Assembly (NCBI GenBank): GCA_010909165.1
Contig: MU008159.1
Coordinates: 806,001-870,000, forward strand
Origin: Anthoceros angustus
Lineage: Eukaryota > Streptophyta > Anthocerotopsida > Anthocerotales > Anthocerotaceae
Direction: 5' to 3'
Length of the DNA stretch: 64,000 nt
The translations under genes and the position numbers were made by a program. The stretch's first letter is position 1; the number at the start of each line of letters is the position of its first letter. This document shows, one piece after another, positions 22,022-33,490 of this stretch. The notes under the pieces were generated by a model. That model worked only from the letters and a program-made list of their open reading frames with translations. It was not told where the DNA came from and made no database searches.

Positions 22022-22571
22022 TTCGTATCACAAATGCTTGTCAACCCGACAGGCACCTAATCAACCCTTCACCATTGCAACTGTGAACGATTTCGCCACT
22101 TACAACCTTATGTAAGCTTTCTACGGAGCCCCTCAGCTGCAACGTACACAGCATGCAAAGCAACCAAAGCTGAAGCACACAACCACAACCACTGTCTGAA
22201 ACGTTCAAGACGAGGACAAGGAAGCCATAAAACCTGGCACCAACTTCCTACTCCGCCCTGACTCAGATCCATCTCGCACCGTCAGAAGCAAATTCAGTGA
22301 GCACGTTACCTAGAGGAAAACAATTCCTGAGTTGTCCATCAGCCCGGCAGACAACGTCAGAGGCCTTGTTGGATGATACCAGACACGGCTATTTCTCCCG
22401 GGATCTCTCTGATCTCGGCGAGACCTCCACGTGGCTTCCTCCTTCTTGGTCGAGGGTTAAAGCCTAACGCCAGCCGGATCACGCGGGTTCTTGAAGGCTC
22501 CCTTCCTGTGGAAGGACTGTGTGGGCAACGGAGTCGTGTGACTCCGCTTCCGAGATTCAGGCTCGAATCAG
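22022..22571. promoter_or_regulatory. Intergenic region and possible PIMT 5' UTR exon
   Basis: This is the divergent upstream region between the large F-box gene and PIMT. A GC-rich stretch ending TCGAATCAG at 22571, followed by a GTACGT donor, looks like an untranslated first exon of the PIMT transcript, about 0.88 kb before its start codon. Inference from the splice signal only. Confidence 0.3.
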
Positions 22572-23449
22572 GTACGTGGTGTTGGTGGATGCGTCATGTG
22601 CGAAGAAGCCTAGATTCTGTGATGACTGGGTGGGATGTGATTTTGCGGTCTCAATTCTGCAAGCAAAAGCTGATTCAGGGAGGGCTTCTCCATGGAATCT
22701 ATTGCGAATTCGCGACCATTAATGTCCTCCTTGCCTGGAGAGGAGATTGGAGAGTTGGTTCCTTGTGAATTTGCAAGTTAAGGTTGCTTTGCAAAAGAGT
22801 TGTCGGAATTCAGCTTCATCTACAACTGTAGTTACACATTTGCTTTTGCATCTGGTGACTTATCACTGCTGTATGCGAGCGCACTTGCGTTTGGTCCCAG
22901 TGATATGCACTGTCGTAGAATTAGAGCCTGCATGTTGGCGAATCTTCTTTGAGATATCTCACTCTCCCTCCAGATGGGGAATGAGTTTGTACTTTGAGAC
23001 AAAATTTGGAAGGCATGAGCAGTTTGGTTGGGTTTCGGTGGTGATTAGTTTCATTTGTCATCTCATCGTGACGGAGACTGCGACGTGACTTAGCTGAGGT
23101 AGGACCCATTCAACTAGGACCTGTACATCGTGTAATGGTGGCATGTGCGGTATACTTGCCAACTGGAGTTCTTCACTGTTGAGACTCTTTTTCGTTGAGT
23201 GATGCTTGGTTGTCATTGGACTCAATGTTTGTCTGTCCACACTGTTTTCCTGTTACACTCACTGAAGGAGTAGACTCCTCAGGTTGTTTCTGTTTTTTTT
23301 CTCATCTAGTGAGCAGGACCCGAGGACGCGTGACGGAATGTGGCGGTGTCATGGCAGGAACAACACCGAGCTTGTCCGAAATCTCGAAAGTGGGTTTCCT
23401 GTATGTTTGCTTATGTGCATGTGTGAAGTGGGGTAATTTTGTAGATGCC

Positions 23450-24958
23450 ATGGGCCAAGCTGCCTCTTCTTCAGCCAGCAACATTGGTCTGGTTTCCCAG
23501 CTGCAAAGTGGGTCTCTTGTCCTTCACATTTCTGTGTTACATGTTTGTCAACATGTTGGAGAACGTATGTAGTAGGAGAAGGTGTTTGCCTTTGATATCT
23601 CAACCTTAGGCCCTTTTGGGCAATCTGTACGGGTTTGGCCTTCTGAGAGAAGTTAGTGGGTCATGTTATTCAACTTTGCTTCTGCTTGGTTAGTCCTTGC
23701 CTGAGTTCTCTGACATGCCTGTGAGAAGTAGTAATATCCTCTCATGCCCTGCTGTTTGGTGTCTGTGCAGAGCATGGAATCCTTACTTCACGAGAGTGCG
23801 CTGCAGCTATGATACAGATTGACAGGGCCCATTATGTGCCAGCCGGTGGTACACCTTACGATGATTCTCCACAGGACATAGGTATATCGTCTTTATACTT
23901 TGTGGAACATTCGTGGGTGAGTGCTCGTAGGACATGTACTGCAACATCATCCATTTTAAATTGTCTGTTTCGATGTAAACTGTTGCTGTTGGTGGCAGGG
24001 TTTGGTGTGACCATCTCAGCTCCGCACATGGTGAGTTTCATGGAAAGATGACCTTTGCTGCGCTTCAGGACTTCGTTTTGCTTTCAAATGATGGGAAACT
24101 CAGTGCTGGATTTGCAGCATGGCCACTGTCTGTCCTTGCTGGCAGATCATTTGAAGCCGGGCAACTCTGTGCTTGACGTTGGTTCAGGTTCAGGCTATTT
24201 GACAGCTGTGCTCGCTTTACTGGTATGGCATGTCAGATTATCAGAGACCTGGATTCATTTTCCTTCCTGTCCTTCCCAGCATCTTGTATTTGACAGGGAC
24301 AACTTCTTGAGATGCTCTGTTGAGATTGAGAACATTCCTGGCGTGCAGGTTGGGGAAACAGGGCGAACTGTCGGGGTAGAGCACATACCAGAGCTTGTTG
24401 AAAGGTCCATCAATGCAATCAAACACGGAGCAGCCGGACACCTTTTCGATGGTGGACAACTGTCAATCCATAGTGAGACTTCACCTCAATATTTCAGTTT
24501 CGGTCTCTATAGTTTTCATCATGAACATGACAGACTCAAACTAAGATATCTTATTGCCTTCGCGTTGCAGAAGCAGATGGAAAGCTTGGTTACGCTGATG
24601 CTGCACCTTATGATGCAATTCACGTCGGGGCTGCTGCAGCAGGTCATTCGTCGAGGTCCTCATGGTGAACTTTGACAAAATCAAACTTCGTCCTCTCATA
24701 TTGCTATTGCATCGTGCAGAACTGCCAGAGGCACTGTTGGAGCAGTTGAAACCAGGTGGACGCATGGTTATTCCTGTTGGAAAAGGTTTCCAGGTTTGTA
24801 GACTTCACAGCTTTCTGGATCTTTTCTCTCTTAAGTTCATTACTTCTCGTATGACACATGATTTGCCGGAGCAGGACCTTGTGGTCATCGACAAGCTAGC
24901 TGACGGCACGATCAAGCAGCACGCACAAATGAGCGTGAGATACGTCCCGCTGATTTGA
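23450..24958 (+). CDS. PIMT: Protein-L-isoaspartate O-methyltransferase
   Basis: Repairs isoaspartyl residues in aged proteins by SAM-dependent methylation. Eight exons with fully consistent phases: 23450-23507, 23771-23881, 23999-24030, 24118-24222, 24349-24472, 24571-24642, 24720-24793, 24875-24958; 219 residues. The start MGQAASSSAS has a good context (GCCATGG). Signatures in order: LVSQLQKHGILTS (helical N-terminus), YVPAGGTPYDDSP, VTISAPHMHGHCL, SAM-binding motif I LDVGSGSGYLTA, VGVEHIPELVE, APYDAIHVGAAA, QLKPGGRMVIPVG and the C-terminal MSVRYVPLI. Introns are 88-263 bp. The last seven exons lie in a tandem duplication whose second copy is inactive. It is divergent from the F-box gene. 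Confidence 0.95.
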
Positions 24959-25354
24959 TGTCTAACTGGGACGCTTCTCCTTGTACTGTACATACATGAC
25001 TCCTGAAATAACGCAAGGCATGGGTGCCCTACTTGTTTGGCATGGCATTGTGTCCTCTCTTACTCCTTTTTGAACTCCACGTGCTGGACAAACTTGATTG
25101 ATTCTGTAAGAATGCCTCTTATCCATTTGACTTGTGACAGCGTATGGAAATGCCATACACAATTTAGTCCTTTTACATGTACACAATTCAGTCCTTTCAC
25201 ATGTGCACAATTTAGTCCTTTTACATGAAGGCCTTAGTCCTTTTACATGAAGGCCTTGGGAAATGTTATGTACATGGACATGGACTCAAGGAATGATCTA
25301 GCATCAGCCCAGATGAAGCTTCAAGAGTTTTACGAGGTGTATGATGCCTCGGAA
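23610..25354. repeat. Tandem duplication unit 1 (PIMT block)
   Basis: 1745 bp beginning GCCCTTTTGGGCAATCTG within PIMT intron 1 and ending in GATGCCTCGGAA. It repeats head-to-tail as 25355-27070. The breakpoint in intron 1 explains why the second copy lacks exon 1. Confidence 0.92.
25158..25255 (+). repeat. Minisatellite, ~21-bp unit
   Basis: Four to five copies of ACA(A)TTTAGTCCTTTTACATG and variants lie downstream of PIMT. The array is also present, shorter, in the second duplication unit (26876-26965), and one related copy occurs at about 30570-30595. Confidence 0.8.
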
Positions 25355-27070
25355 GCCCTTTTGGGCAATCTGTACGGGTTTGGCCTTCTGAGAGAAGTTA
25401 GTGGGTCATGTTATTCAACTTTGCTTCTGCTTGGTTAGTCCTTGCCTGAGTTCTCTGACATGCCTGTGAGAAGTAGTAATATCCTCTCATGCCCTGCTGT
25501 TTGGTGTCTGTGCAGAGCATGGAATCCTTACTTCACAGTGCGCTGCAGCTATGATACAGATTGACAGGGCCCATTATGTGCCAGCCGGTGGTACACCTTA
25601 CGATGATTCTCCACAGGACATAGGTATATCGTCTTTATACTTTGTGGAACATTCGTGGGTGAGTGCTCGTGGGACATGTACTGCAACATCATCCATTTTA
25701 AATTGTCTGTTTCGATGTAAACTGTTGCTGTTGGTGGCAGGGTTTGGTGTGACCATCTCAGCTCCGCACATGGTGAGTTTCATGGAAAGATGACCTTTGC
25801 TGCGCTTCAGGACTTCGTTTTGCTTTCAAATGATGGGAAACTCAGTGCTGGATTTGCAGCATGGCCACTGTCTGTCCTTGCTGGCAGATCATTTGAAGCC
25901 AGGCAACTCTGTGCTTGACGTTGGTTCAGGTTCAGGCTATTTGACAGCTGTGCTCGCTTTACTGGTATGGCATGTCAGATTATCAGAGACCTGGATTCAT
26001 TTTCCTTCCTGTCCTTCCCAGCATCTTGTATTTGACAGGGACAACTTCTTGAGATGCTCTGTTGAGATTGAGAACATTCCTGGCGTGCAGGTTGGGAAAC
26101 AGGGCGAACTGTCGGGGTAGAGCACATACCAGAGCTTGTTGAAAGGTCCATCAATGCAATCAAACACGGAGCAGCCGGACACCTTTCGATGGTGGACAAC
26201 TGTCAATCCATAGTGAGACTTCACCTCAATATTTCAGTTTCGGTCTCTATAGTTTTCATCATGAACAGACTCAAACTAAGATATCTTATTGCCTTCGCGT
26301 TGCAGAAGCAGATGGAAAGCTTGGTTACGCTGATGCTGCACCTTATGATGCAATTCAGGGCTGCTGCAGCAGGTCATTCGTCGAGGTCCTCATGGTGAAC
26401 TTTGACAAAATCAAACTTCGTCCTCTCATATTGCTATTGCATCGTGCAGAACTGCCAGAGGCACTGTTGGAGCAGTTGAAACCAGGTGGACGCATGGTTA
26501 TTCCTGTTGGAAAAGGTTTCCAGGTTTGTAGACTTCACAGCTTTCTGGATCTTTTCTCTCTTAAGTTCATTACTTCTCGTATGACACATGATTTGCCGGA
26601 GCAGGACCTTGTGGTCATCGACAAGCTAATGACGATCAAGCAGCACGCACAAATGAGCGTGAGATACGTCCCGCTGATTTGATGTCTAACTGGGACGCTT
26701 CTCCTTGTACTGTACATACATGACTCCTGAAATAACGCAAGGCATGGTTTACTTGTTTGGCATGGCATTGTGTCCTCTCTTACTCCTTTTGAACTCCACG
26801 TGCTGGACAAACTTGATTGATTCTGTAAGAATGCCTCTTATCCATTTGACTTGTGACAGCGTATGGAAATGCCATACAATTTAGTCCTTTTACATGTACA
26901 CAATTCAGTCCTTTCACATGTGCACAATTTAGTCCTTTTGAAGGCCTTAGTCCTTTTACATGAAGGCCTTGGGAAATGTTATGTACATGGACATGGACTC
27001 AAGGAATGATCTAGCATCAGCCCAGATGAAGCTTCAAGAGTTTTACGAGGTGTATGATGCCTCGGAAGCC
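25355..27070. repeat. Tandem duplication unit 2 (PIMT block)
   Basis: 1716-bp second copy of 23610-25354. Differences are mainly short deletions of 1-6 bases, with few substitutions. It contains the PIMT pseudogene and the second minisatellite array. Confidence 0.92.
25516..26682 (+). pseudogene. Truncated PIMT copy
   Basis: Duplicate of PIMT exons 2-8 without exon 1. Exon 2 has an in-frame 3-base loss. Exon 5 has lost one base after GTTGGG (frameshift, early stop near 26117) and another in the CACCTTT run. Exon 6 has lost five bases in the stretch encoding the AIHVGAA motif. The last exon has lost six bases in frame. Splice sites are retained. With no start exon and three frameshifts it cannot make an intact enzyme as written. 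The losses could be partly assembly errors. Confidence 0.85.
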
Positions 27071-27719
27071 AGTTTTGTGCATTATTTTCAGCAGCAGTGG
27101 GGGGATGTCATGGACATGTGGATAAAGGCGATGGGACTATACCTCACATGGCCAAGACTGCAACTCTTTGATCGAAGCTTATCATCGTCACCTTAAGTAC
27201 CGTTGTCTCCTCACAAAGAAGAATCTTCGTAGCAGACGACTCGGCTTTACATATCTGACGATGTGAACAAACATTTTGGTACCAAAGACAATGTAAGCGG
27301 GTGGCATCATTAGGAATAATAAGCAAACGGGTTGTCGAGTGATGAACAAAGCATTGGAAATCCAGTCCGATGTATCCCTACCTTGTATTGGGCAACCATA
27401 TGCTATCGTGAGGAGCGAGAATGCAAAGAAGGACAAGGCTTATCATGTGTTTAACGCCGGCTCTCCTTGGGCAGCTGCACATGCAAGATTTCATCTCTGG
27501 GTTTCTTTGTAAGCATCAAGTGAAGGTCATGATGCTCTTGCGAAGTAGTGCCCACATAAACCCTTGTGGGTATATATTCATCGGCTACTTCACAGAATCG
27601 TATGACAAGCACCTCTATTTTCTGGGAGGCTGAACTTTGTGGTAGTGTTCGAACGCAGTGACAATTGTGCATCGTCCTTTGTCACAAGCTGTGGGTGCTG
27701 GAACAAAAATGGGATTACG
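27071..27719. other. No recognised gene
   Basis: Short frames only; nothing identified between the PIMT block and the next tandem duplication. Confidence 0.4.
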
Positions 27720-28891
27720 AGCTCCTGTCCCCGCCAAATGAACTTAGCAACTGTTTGGGAAAACATATCAAGTTTAGTCAGAGGAAACCTGGCATTGAGG
27801 CCCATGCAGTTTGACAGTGTGTTCTGTTAGGGGTGTGGGTAGCGGAGGAGAATAGTCTAATCTGATTCCATACCTCTAAGGCAAAGCGCCCTACATTTGC
27901 TGAACAAGCTGCGGGAAGGCTGCCATCAGTGAATCGATTAAGTAGAAATGCCGATCCTTGCCGATTGTGCAAAGGCTGGCCACGTTTTGTCTTTGCTCAC
28001 TCACACCGCAAACGCGATTGTCGCAATCCATCTTACAACGAACTCCGTTGTTTGGGGTCCAAAACACAATACAGACATATCATTCTGTAACCCCTGCATA
28101 GACCTTCCATTCAAGATATTGGGCACAGAAATCCGTGAACTGTGCATGCAAAATCAGCAAAACCTCTGCTGCATTCTCGTTCTTGTGCATCCGTTTTCAA
28201 TGATACGCAAGCATTTGGATGCCAAACCAAAATCAGACATATCATTCTATAGCCCGTGCGAGGGCTTCGATTCTAGATATTGGCAGGGCATTACGCAAAT
28301 AGTGCATGAAGCGATCTGGAAGAAACGTTCTGCTGCAATCTTGTTGTTATGCATCCGTTTTCCACCCATTCTTGGGGAGTTTGATGTCCGTTTTCGTGAG
28401 ACAAACCCTGAAGATTCACTTCAAATGAGCTGTGAAACTAGACACCAAACATCAGCCAAGAATTTGACGGAGCAAGCTTTCTCCCCAAAGGGTTAAGGCG
28501 TGAATGTGGAATGTACAACCATACACTACCATTGTGCAGGCTGCAAACTGGATCACTGCCATTGTGCACGAAACCTCCTTTTCTGTCTCAATCCGGGCCC
28601 CTTGAGTCCGTCGGTGGGCGGAAGCGCAAGCATTGAAATGGATAGCAAGTAAGGGTCTTTGATGTTTGAAACAAAACTAATCCCCAGCATAAGTGTACCT
28701 GGCACAACATAGGGGCGGCGTGTAAGGGAGGCGGGCGTCAAGCAGGCGCGGCACAGCTGTGTAACGTGTGCGGGATGGTGTGGACATGTGCGTGGGTGAG
28801 AGTAGGCATGGCCCCATGACATATGGGATGCCGAAGGCAAAACCATTTGCGCCCGGCCTCGTGTTATGTGCCTCATTACTTGTGTACCAAT
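27720..28891. repeat. Tandem duplication, unit A (1.17 kb)
   Basis: Begins AGCTCCTGTCCCCGCC and repeats as 28892-30082; the start phrase AGCTCCTG occurs a third time at 30083. Inside each unit is a smaller internal repeat (CAGACATATCATTCT ... CATCCGTTTT, about 150 bp, twice). One frame is open over 182 codons in unit A (27948-28496) but is broken in unit B. No domain was recognised, so coding status is doubtful. Confidence 0.85.
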
Positions 28892-30082
28892 AGCTCCTGT
28901 CCCCGCCAAATGAACTTAGCAACTGTTTGGGAAAACATATCAAGTTTAGTGCAGAGGAAACCTGGCATTGAGGCCCATGCGTTGCTGTAATCAGGGTGTG
29001 TGTTAGGCAGAGGGTGGGCTGAAGCGAGGAGAATAGTCTAATGCAGATTCCATACCTTGCCAAGGCAAAGCGCCCTACATTTGCTGAACAAGCTGCGGGA
29101 AGGCTGCCTTCAGTGAATCGACATAGAAATGCCGATCCTTGCCGATTGTGCAAAGGCCACGTTTTGTCTTTGCTCACTCACCTGCAAACGCGATTGTCGC
29201 AATCCATCTTACAACGAACTCCGTTGTTTGGGGTCCAAAACAATACAGACATATCATTCTGTAACCCCTACATAGACCTTCCATTCAAGATATTGGGCAC
29301 AGAAATCCGTGAACTGTGCATGCAAAAATCAGCAAAAACCTCCTGCTGCATTCTCGTTCTTGTGCATCCGTTTTTCAATGATACTGCAAGCATTTGGATG
29401 CCAAACCAAAGTACAGACATATCATTCTATAGCCCGTGCAGAGGGCTTCGATTCTAGATGTTGGCCAGGGCATTCTGCAAATAGTGCATGAAGCGATCTG
29501 GAAGAAACGTTCTGCTGCAATCTTGTTGTTATGCATCCGTTTTCCACCCATTCTTGGGGAGTTTGATGTCCGTTTTCGGCGAGACAAACCCTAAAAGATT
29601 CACTTCCAAATGAGCTGTGAAACTAGACACCAAACATCAGCCAAGAATTTGACGGGAGCAAGCTTTCTCCCCAAAGGGTTAAGGCTGCGTGAATGTACAA
29701 CCATACACTACCATTGTGCAGGTGCTGCAAACTGGATCACACTGCCATTGTGCACGAAACCTCCTTTCTGTCTCAATCCCGGGCCCCTTCAGTCCGTCGG
29801 CGAGGCAAGCGCACCAAGCATTGAAATGGATAGCAAGTAAGGGTCTTTGATGTTTGAAACAAAACTAATCCCCAGCATAAGTGTACCTGGCACAACATAG
29901 GGACGGCGTGTAAGGGAGGCGGGCGTCAAGCAGGCGCGGCAAAGCTGTGTAACGTGTGCGGGATGGTGTGGACATGTGCAGTGGGTGAGAGTAGGCATGG
30001 CCCCATGACATATGGGATGCCGAAGGCAAAACCATTTGCGCCGGCCTCGTGTTATGTGCCTCATTACTTCGTGTGTACCAAT
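28892..30082. repeat. Tandem duplication, unit B (1.19 kb)
   Basis: Second copy of 27720-28891. Alignment by eye shows many 1-8 base indels (for example ATACGCAAG against ATACTGCAAG, GGCTGGCCAC against GGCCAC) and relatively few substitutions. Confidence 0.85.
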
Positions 30083-31637
30083 AGCTCCTGCGGGTTCGGA
30101 GTGCCTCTAGAGGTCCCATTAAGAGAGGTGTCCCGATTACATTTTCCCTATTTAAAAATAATAAAAATATCATATTTTTAAAACTTTTACTAAAAATAAA
30201 CTTTCACTAAAAATAACTTTTACTACTTTTCTATATAGTTGCCTGAAAGTTAGCACTCCCTCTAACCAGCATTAAAAAACCTCTACCTATCATAAACGAA
30301 AAAGCTTATCTTAAGAGTCTTCAATCACACCTAAAAGTCTATTGTGCTATGAAATAATCGATTCCTTTTCTTTTATTTTTTCAATTTTTTAGTAAAAAAA
30401 TTGAAAATCCCATTTAGGGAAGTGAAACTAACATGAATGTATATTTCAAAAGGTCCCCATTACCATTTAGGGAAAAGTCCCATTTTTTACAAGTAAACTA
30501 AAGAGAGTAGGATGGAGGTCCCATTTAGAGAGGAATCCCATTTATAGAGTTCCCAATTAGGGGGGGCCGATTGTACACAATTTAGTCCTTTCACACGCAA
30601 CACGTGTAGGGTTTTGGGTGAATACGTTAGCTCGGGCCGTGTGGTAGGGTTGGGTAGTTCGGGCTAGATCTGGGCACCACATTTCGGTGTTTCGGTGCAG
30701 GCATTGTGTTTTGTGAAGGACGTCACATTCCTCAGCGATTTGCTCACTGAATTAAGAGTTTTCGAAGTTGATTGCACCATGGGAAGGTAAAGGCAGACCT
30801 TGGGCATCTTAGAGTGAGCCTGGCCGGATCGCTGAAGGCAAAAAATTCCATATACAGGCCCCCGAGCTGAACTTGAATGCTATGGCAATTCGAATGGGGC
30901 ACAAAAAATGTCGTTGAGGAGCCACCACGGACGAGGAGATTGGGCCTTGTTTTTGCAGATTTAATGGTATGCGCGATCAACAACCACGCCATTTCAAGCC
31001 TGTAAAGCCTATTTATCTCCGAAAATAGCCTAAGACCCCTGTCCTTCTGGGATTACGAAGGGGGCTATAACTCATCAAAAGATGTTGGTTGCGTGATCTG
31101 TAATAGATTTATTCTTCTTCTTCCCTCGTTTGACATAGTTAGGGAAGACTCTTTGTCTCAGGTTTTCAGAGATCTAGTACCTTTTCATTCGCAACACAGG
31201 CAACAATCCAGGATTAACAACAATTAGCTCGAAGTAATGAATTCACAGGTGGAAACTTCCAACAAATCCATGGAGTCATTTTTTGCGGGTCATTTTTGTC
31301 TAGGTGGTAATAGTTAAGTTTAGGCTAGGTTTTACTTATGTGGATAAGTACATAGATCAATATTTTATTCTATTTAAACTCTTAGTGATATATTTTTATA
31401 AATAATAAATAACGTATTTTTTAATTTAAAATAAATACAAGAAAAATAAAAGATAACTGAATCCTAGATATGTCACATTGAAATGCCTAAAGAGTAGAAT
31501 AGTTGGACTACTTTCTTTTTAGGGAATTAAATTATCTCTCATCATTCCAAAAATGTGAATTTTTAGTGGAATAATTAACTTCTTACACATACCATTGCAT
31601 GCGTATATAAAAACTTGAAAATCGACTTTCTTAGGTA
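30083..31637. other. AT-rich spacer, no recognised gene
   Basis: 30120-30560 is very AT-rich and contains repeated GAGGTCCCATT...AGAGAGG phrases at about 30108 and 30512, suggesting the ends of an old insertion. 30744-30992 has one open minus frame without recognised features. The remainder is AT-rich. Confidence 0.35.
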
Positions 31638-31877
31638 GCTTCTGTATGTTCATACATGAGGCAGTTGATATAATACAGCATATCTACATATGTTCATTCA
31701 TTTTGAACAATCTATTTGCTCAAAACCTTTTTCTTTTGATTTTAACTATTCTTCTTTAGCGCTTGAAAGTTCATAAATGAGGCACCTTATATAATTTAGC
31801 ATATCTACATGTGTTCATTCATTTTGAACAAGATATTTGCTAAAAATATTTTTCTTTTGATTTTAACTATTTCTCTT
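31638..31877 (+). repeat. Tandem duplication upstream of DUF26 gene, 123-bp period
   Basis: 31638-31760 is repeated at 31761-31877 (phrases ATGAGGCA, AGCATATCTACAT, TTCATTCATTTTGAACAA and TTTTCTTTTGATTTTAACTA in both). It lies about 140-380 bp before the start codon of the DUF26 gene, so it may be a duplicated promoter segment. Confidence 0.85.
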
Positions 31878-32013
31878 TCTATGCGTTTTGATCAAAGTTT
31901 CACATGTCACTCATGGACATGATACATGATTCTTAACTCTAAATTTGATATTACCAGATTTACATGATGTATAAAAATATATATTACATATATAATTTTA
32001 TAGCAACAAACAA

Positions 32014-32508
32014 ATGATGAAATCTTGGGAAATAACTATTATTCTAATACTCTTAAATACTCTTAACAATGATAAATTAGCAGCATGTCAATCGACCATA
32101 TGGTGGTCCACAATAACTAACGAGGGTTGCTCAGCTCAGAAATTTGATGCAATTGATCCACGTCAAATGTATATAGATATATGGTTAAATGAATTAATTG
32201 ATCACACATTGAATGATCACCCGATAATTTCAGGGAATGTCATTCATGTTCTTAATTTGATGAAATTTGAAGGAAGGGCTCGATGTGTAACGTTTGGAAG
32301 AGATATATATTTTAGGAGGGATATTTCAGTTCCATATCTATACTTAGGAAAAGAGGATTGTCGTAGATGCCTTCAATTTGCTAAAGAAGAGCTCTACAAG
32401 TTGTGTCCATTAAGTTTTGTTGCTGGACTTGTAACTACAGGATGTACGGTACAATATAGTTACCTTCACTTACTTTATGATAATGCATGTGCAGCACCAC
32501 CATTGTGA
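32014..32508 (+). CDS. Secreted single-domain DUF26 (Gnk2-like) protein
   Basis: 164 residues, one exon. Residues 1-24 form a signal peptide (a hydrophobic IILILLNTL core ending near LAAC). The rest matches one DUF26/Gnk2 domain, a plant cysteine-rich fold found in mannose-binding antifungal proteins and cysteine-rich receptor kinases. The core runs DCRRCLQFAKEELYKLC and ends TTGCTVQYSYL. The first cysteine of the usual C-X8-C-X2-C motif appears to be replaced by another residue, so one disulphide may be missing. No kinase domain or second DUF26 domain follows, so it would act as a free apoplastic protein. It sits in AT-rich DNA after a duplicated upstream segment. Confidence 0.8.
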   Translation: MMKSWEITIILILLNTLNNDKLAACQSTIWWSTITNEGCSAQKFDAIDPRQMYIDIWLNELIDHTLNDHPIISGNVIHVLNLMKFEGRARCVTFGRDIYFRRDISVPYLYLGKEDCRRCLQFAKEELYKLCPLSFVAGLVTTGCTVQYSYLHLLYDNACAAPPL

Positions 32509-33490
32509 GCAGCACCAGTATTTTTGGATATCACTATTATGTATAATTTTATGAGATTTAGTATAAGTTTTGATAATAGTAAAAATATTTTTTATAATTA
32601 ATATAAAATTTTGAAATTATAATTTTACTTCAGTATGATGATAATAAAGAGGAAAAGCTATCCAAAAAGATATTAATCTCGTAAAAATATATATATATAT
32701 ATGTATTAAATAATATTATATAAAATATAATAATATATGATATGTGATAAATGATGGTGGATCGGTTTGAGGCCGTTGCTGAAAAGCGAGGAAGGGAAGA
32801 AAGACAAAGAGAATCGAAAAGCACAGGAAGCACGAAACACGAAGCACTGTCGTACGAAGCAGTGCCTATATTTAACTAACGGGAAGGGACGATATAACCG
32901 GGCAGCATTTGACGCAGTTATAGCAAAGATGCATGATTGTGGATTGAGAAAAGCGTAGGTAGTATGTAACACGACACGTCTGGACAGTGGAGGTGAGCAG
33001 CAGCAGGCCCTACGCAACGGGCAAATTCTTGGACAGCTGGAGCGGCGAGGTCCAGGGTCCCGGGTCCCGGGGTCCCCGGGGCCAGCATTTAGACTGGTGG
33101 ACAAACGACAATGGGAAGGCTCTGCCGCTGCATGTGTGATCCTCTGGCCACAACGTCCTCTTTACAAATGGTTTCTCACTCCTGACACCCTCCTCATGTC
33201 CGCTGGGCTGCACTGGCCACGCCAATAATTGTGCCGAATTGCCGAGTATGCGCTGCCCACAATATCTCAGCAGGCGCCATCGGAATTCACGGAATTGAAT
33301 TGAGAAGAATTTCCCAGCGCGCGTCCTGGGGCGACAGGCGGGCTGTGGCAGGCAGCAGGCTGGGGGGAGAATCTGCCAGACCGGTGGGTGAAGAACAGTG
33401 AACAGGGCGGAATGGAGGAGCGGGGATTCGAGGCTGCGGAGGCTGCGGAGGCTGCTGCTTGAGGAGGCGGAGGAGGCGGGGGTTGTGGGG
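32509..33490. other. Spacer, no recognised gene
   Basis: An AT-rich half with an (AT)n run at about 32690-32702 changes to GC-rich sequence after 33000, which leads into the GT34 gene and probably holds its 5' UTR. Confidence 0.4.

Noticed and set aside
27948-28496. 182-codon frame in tandem unit A
   Set aside because: The equivalent frame in unit B is broken repeatedly, the sequence is built of internal repeats, and no domain was recognised.
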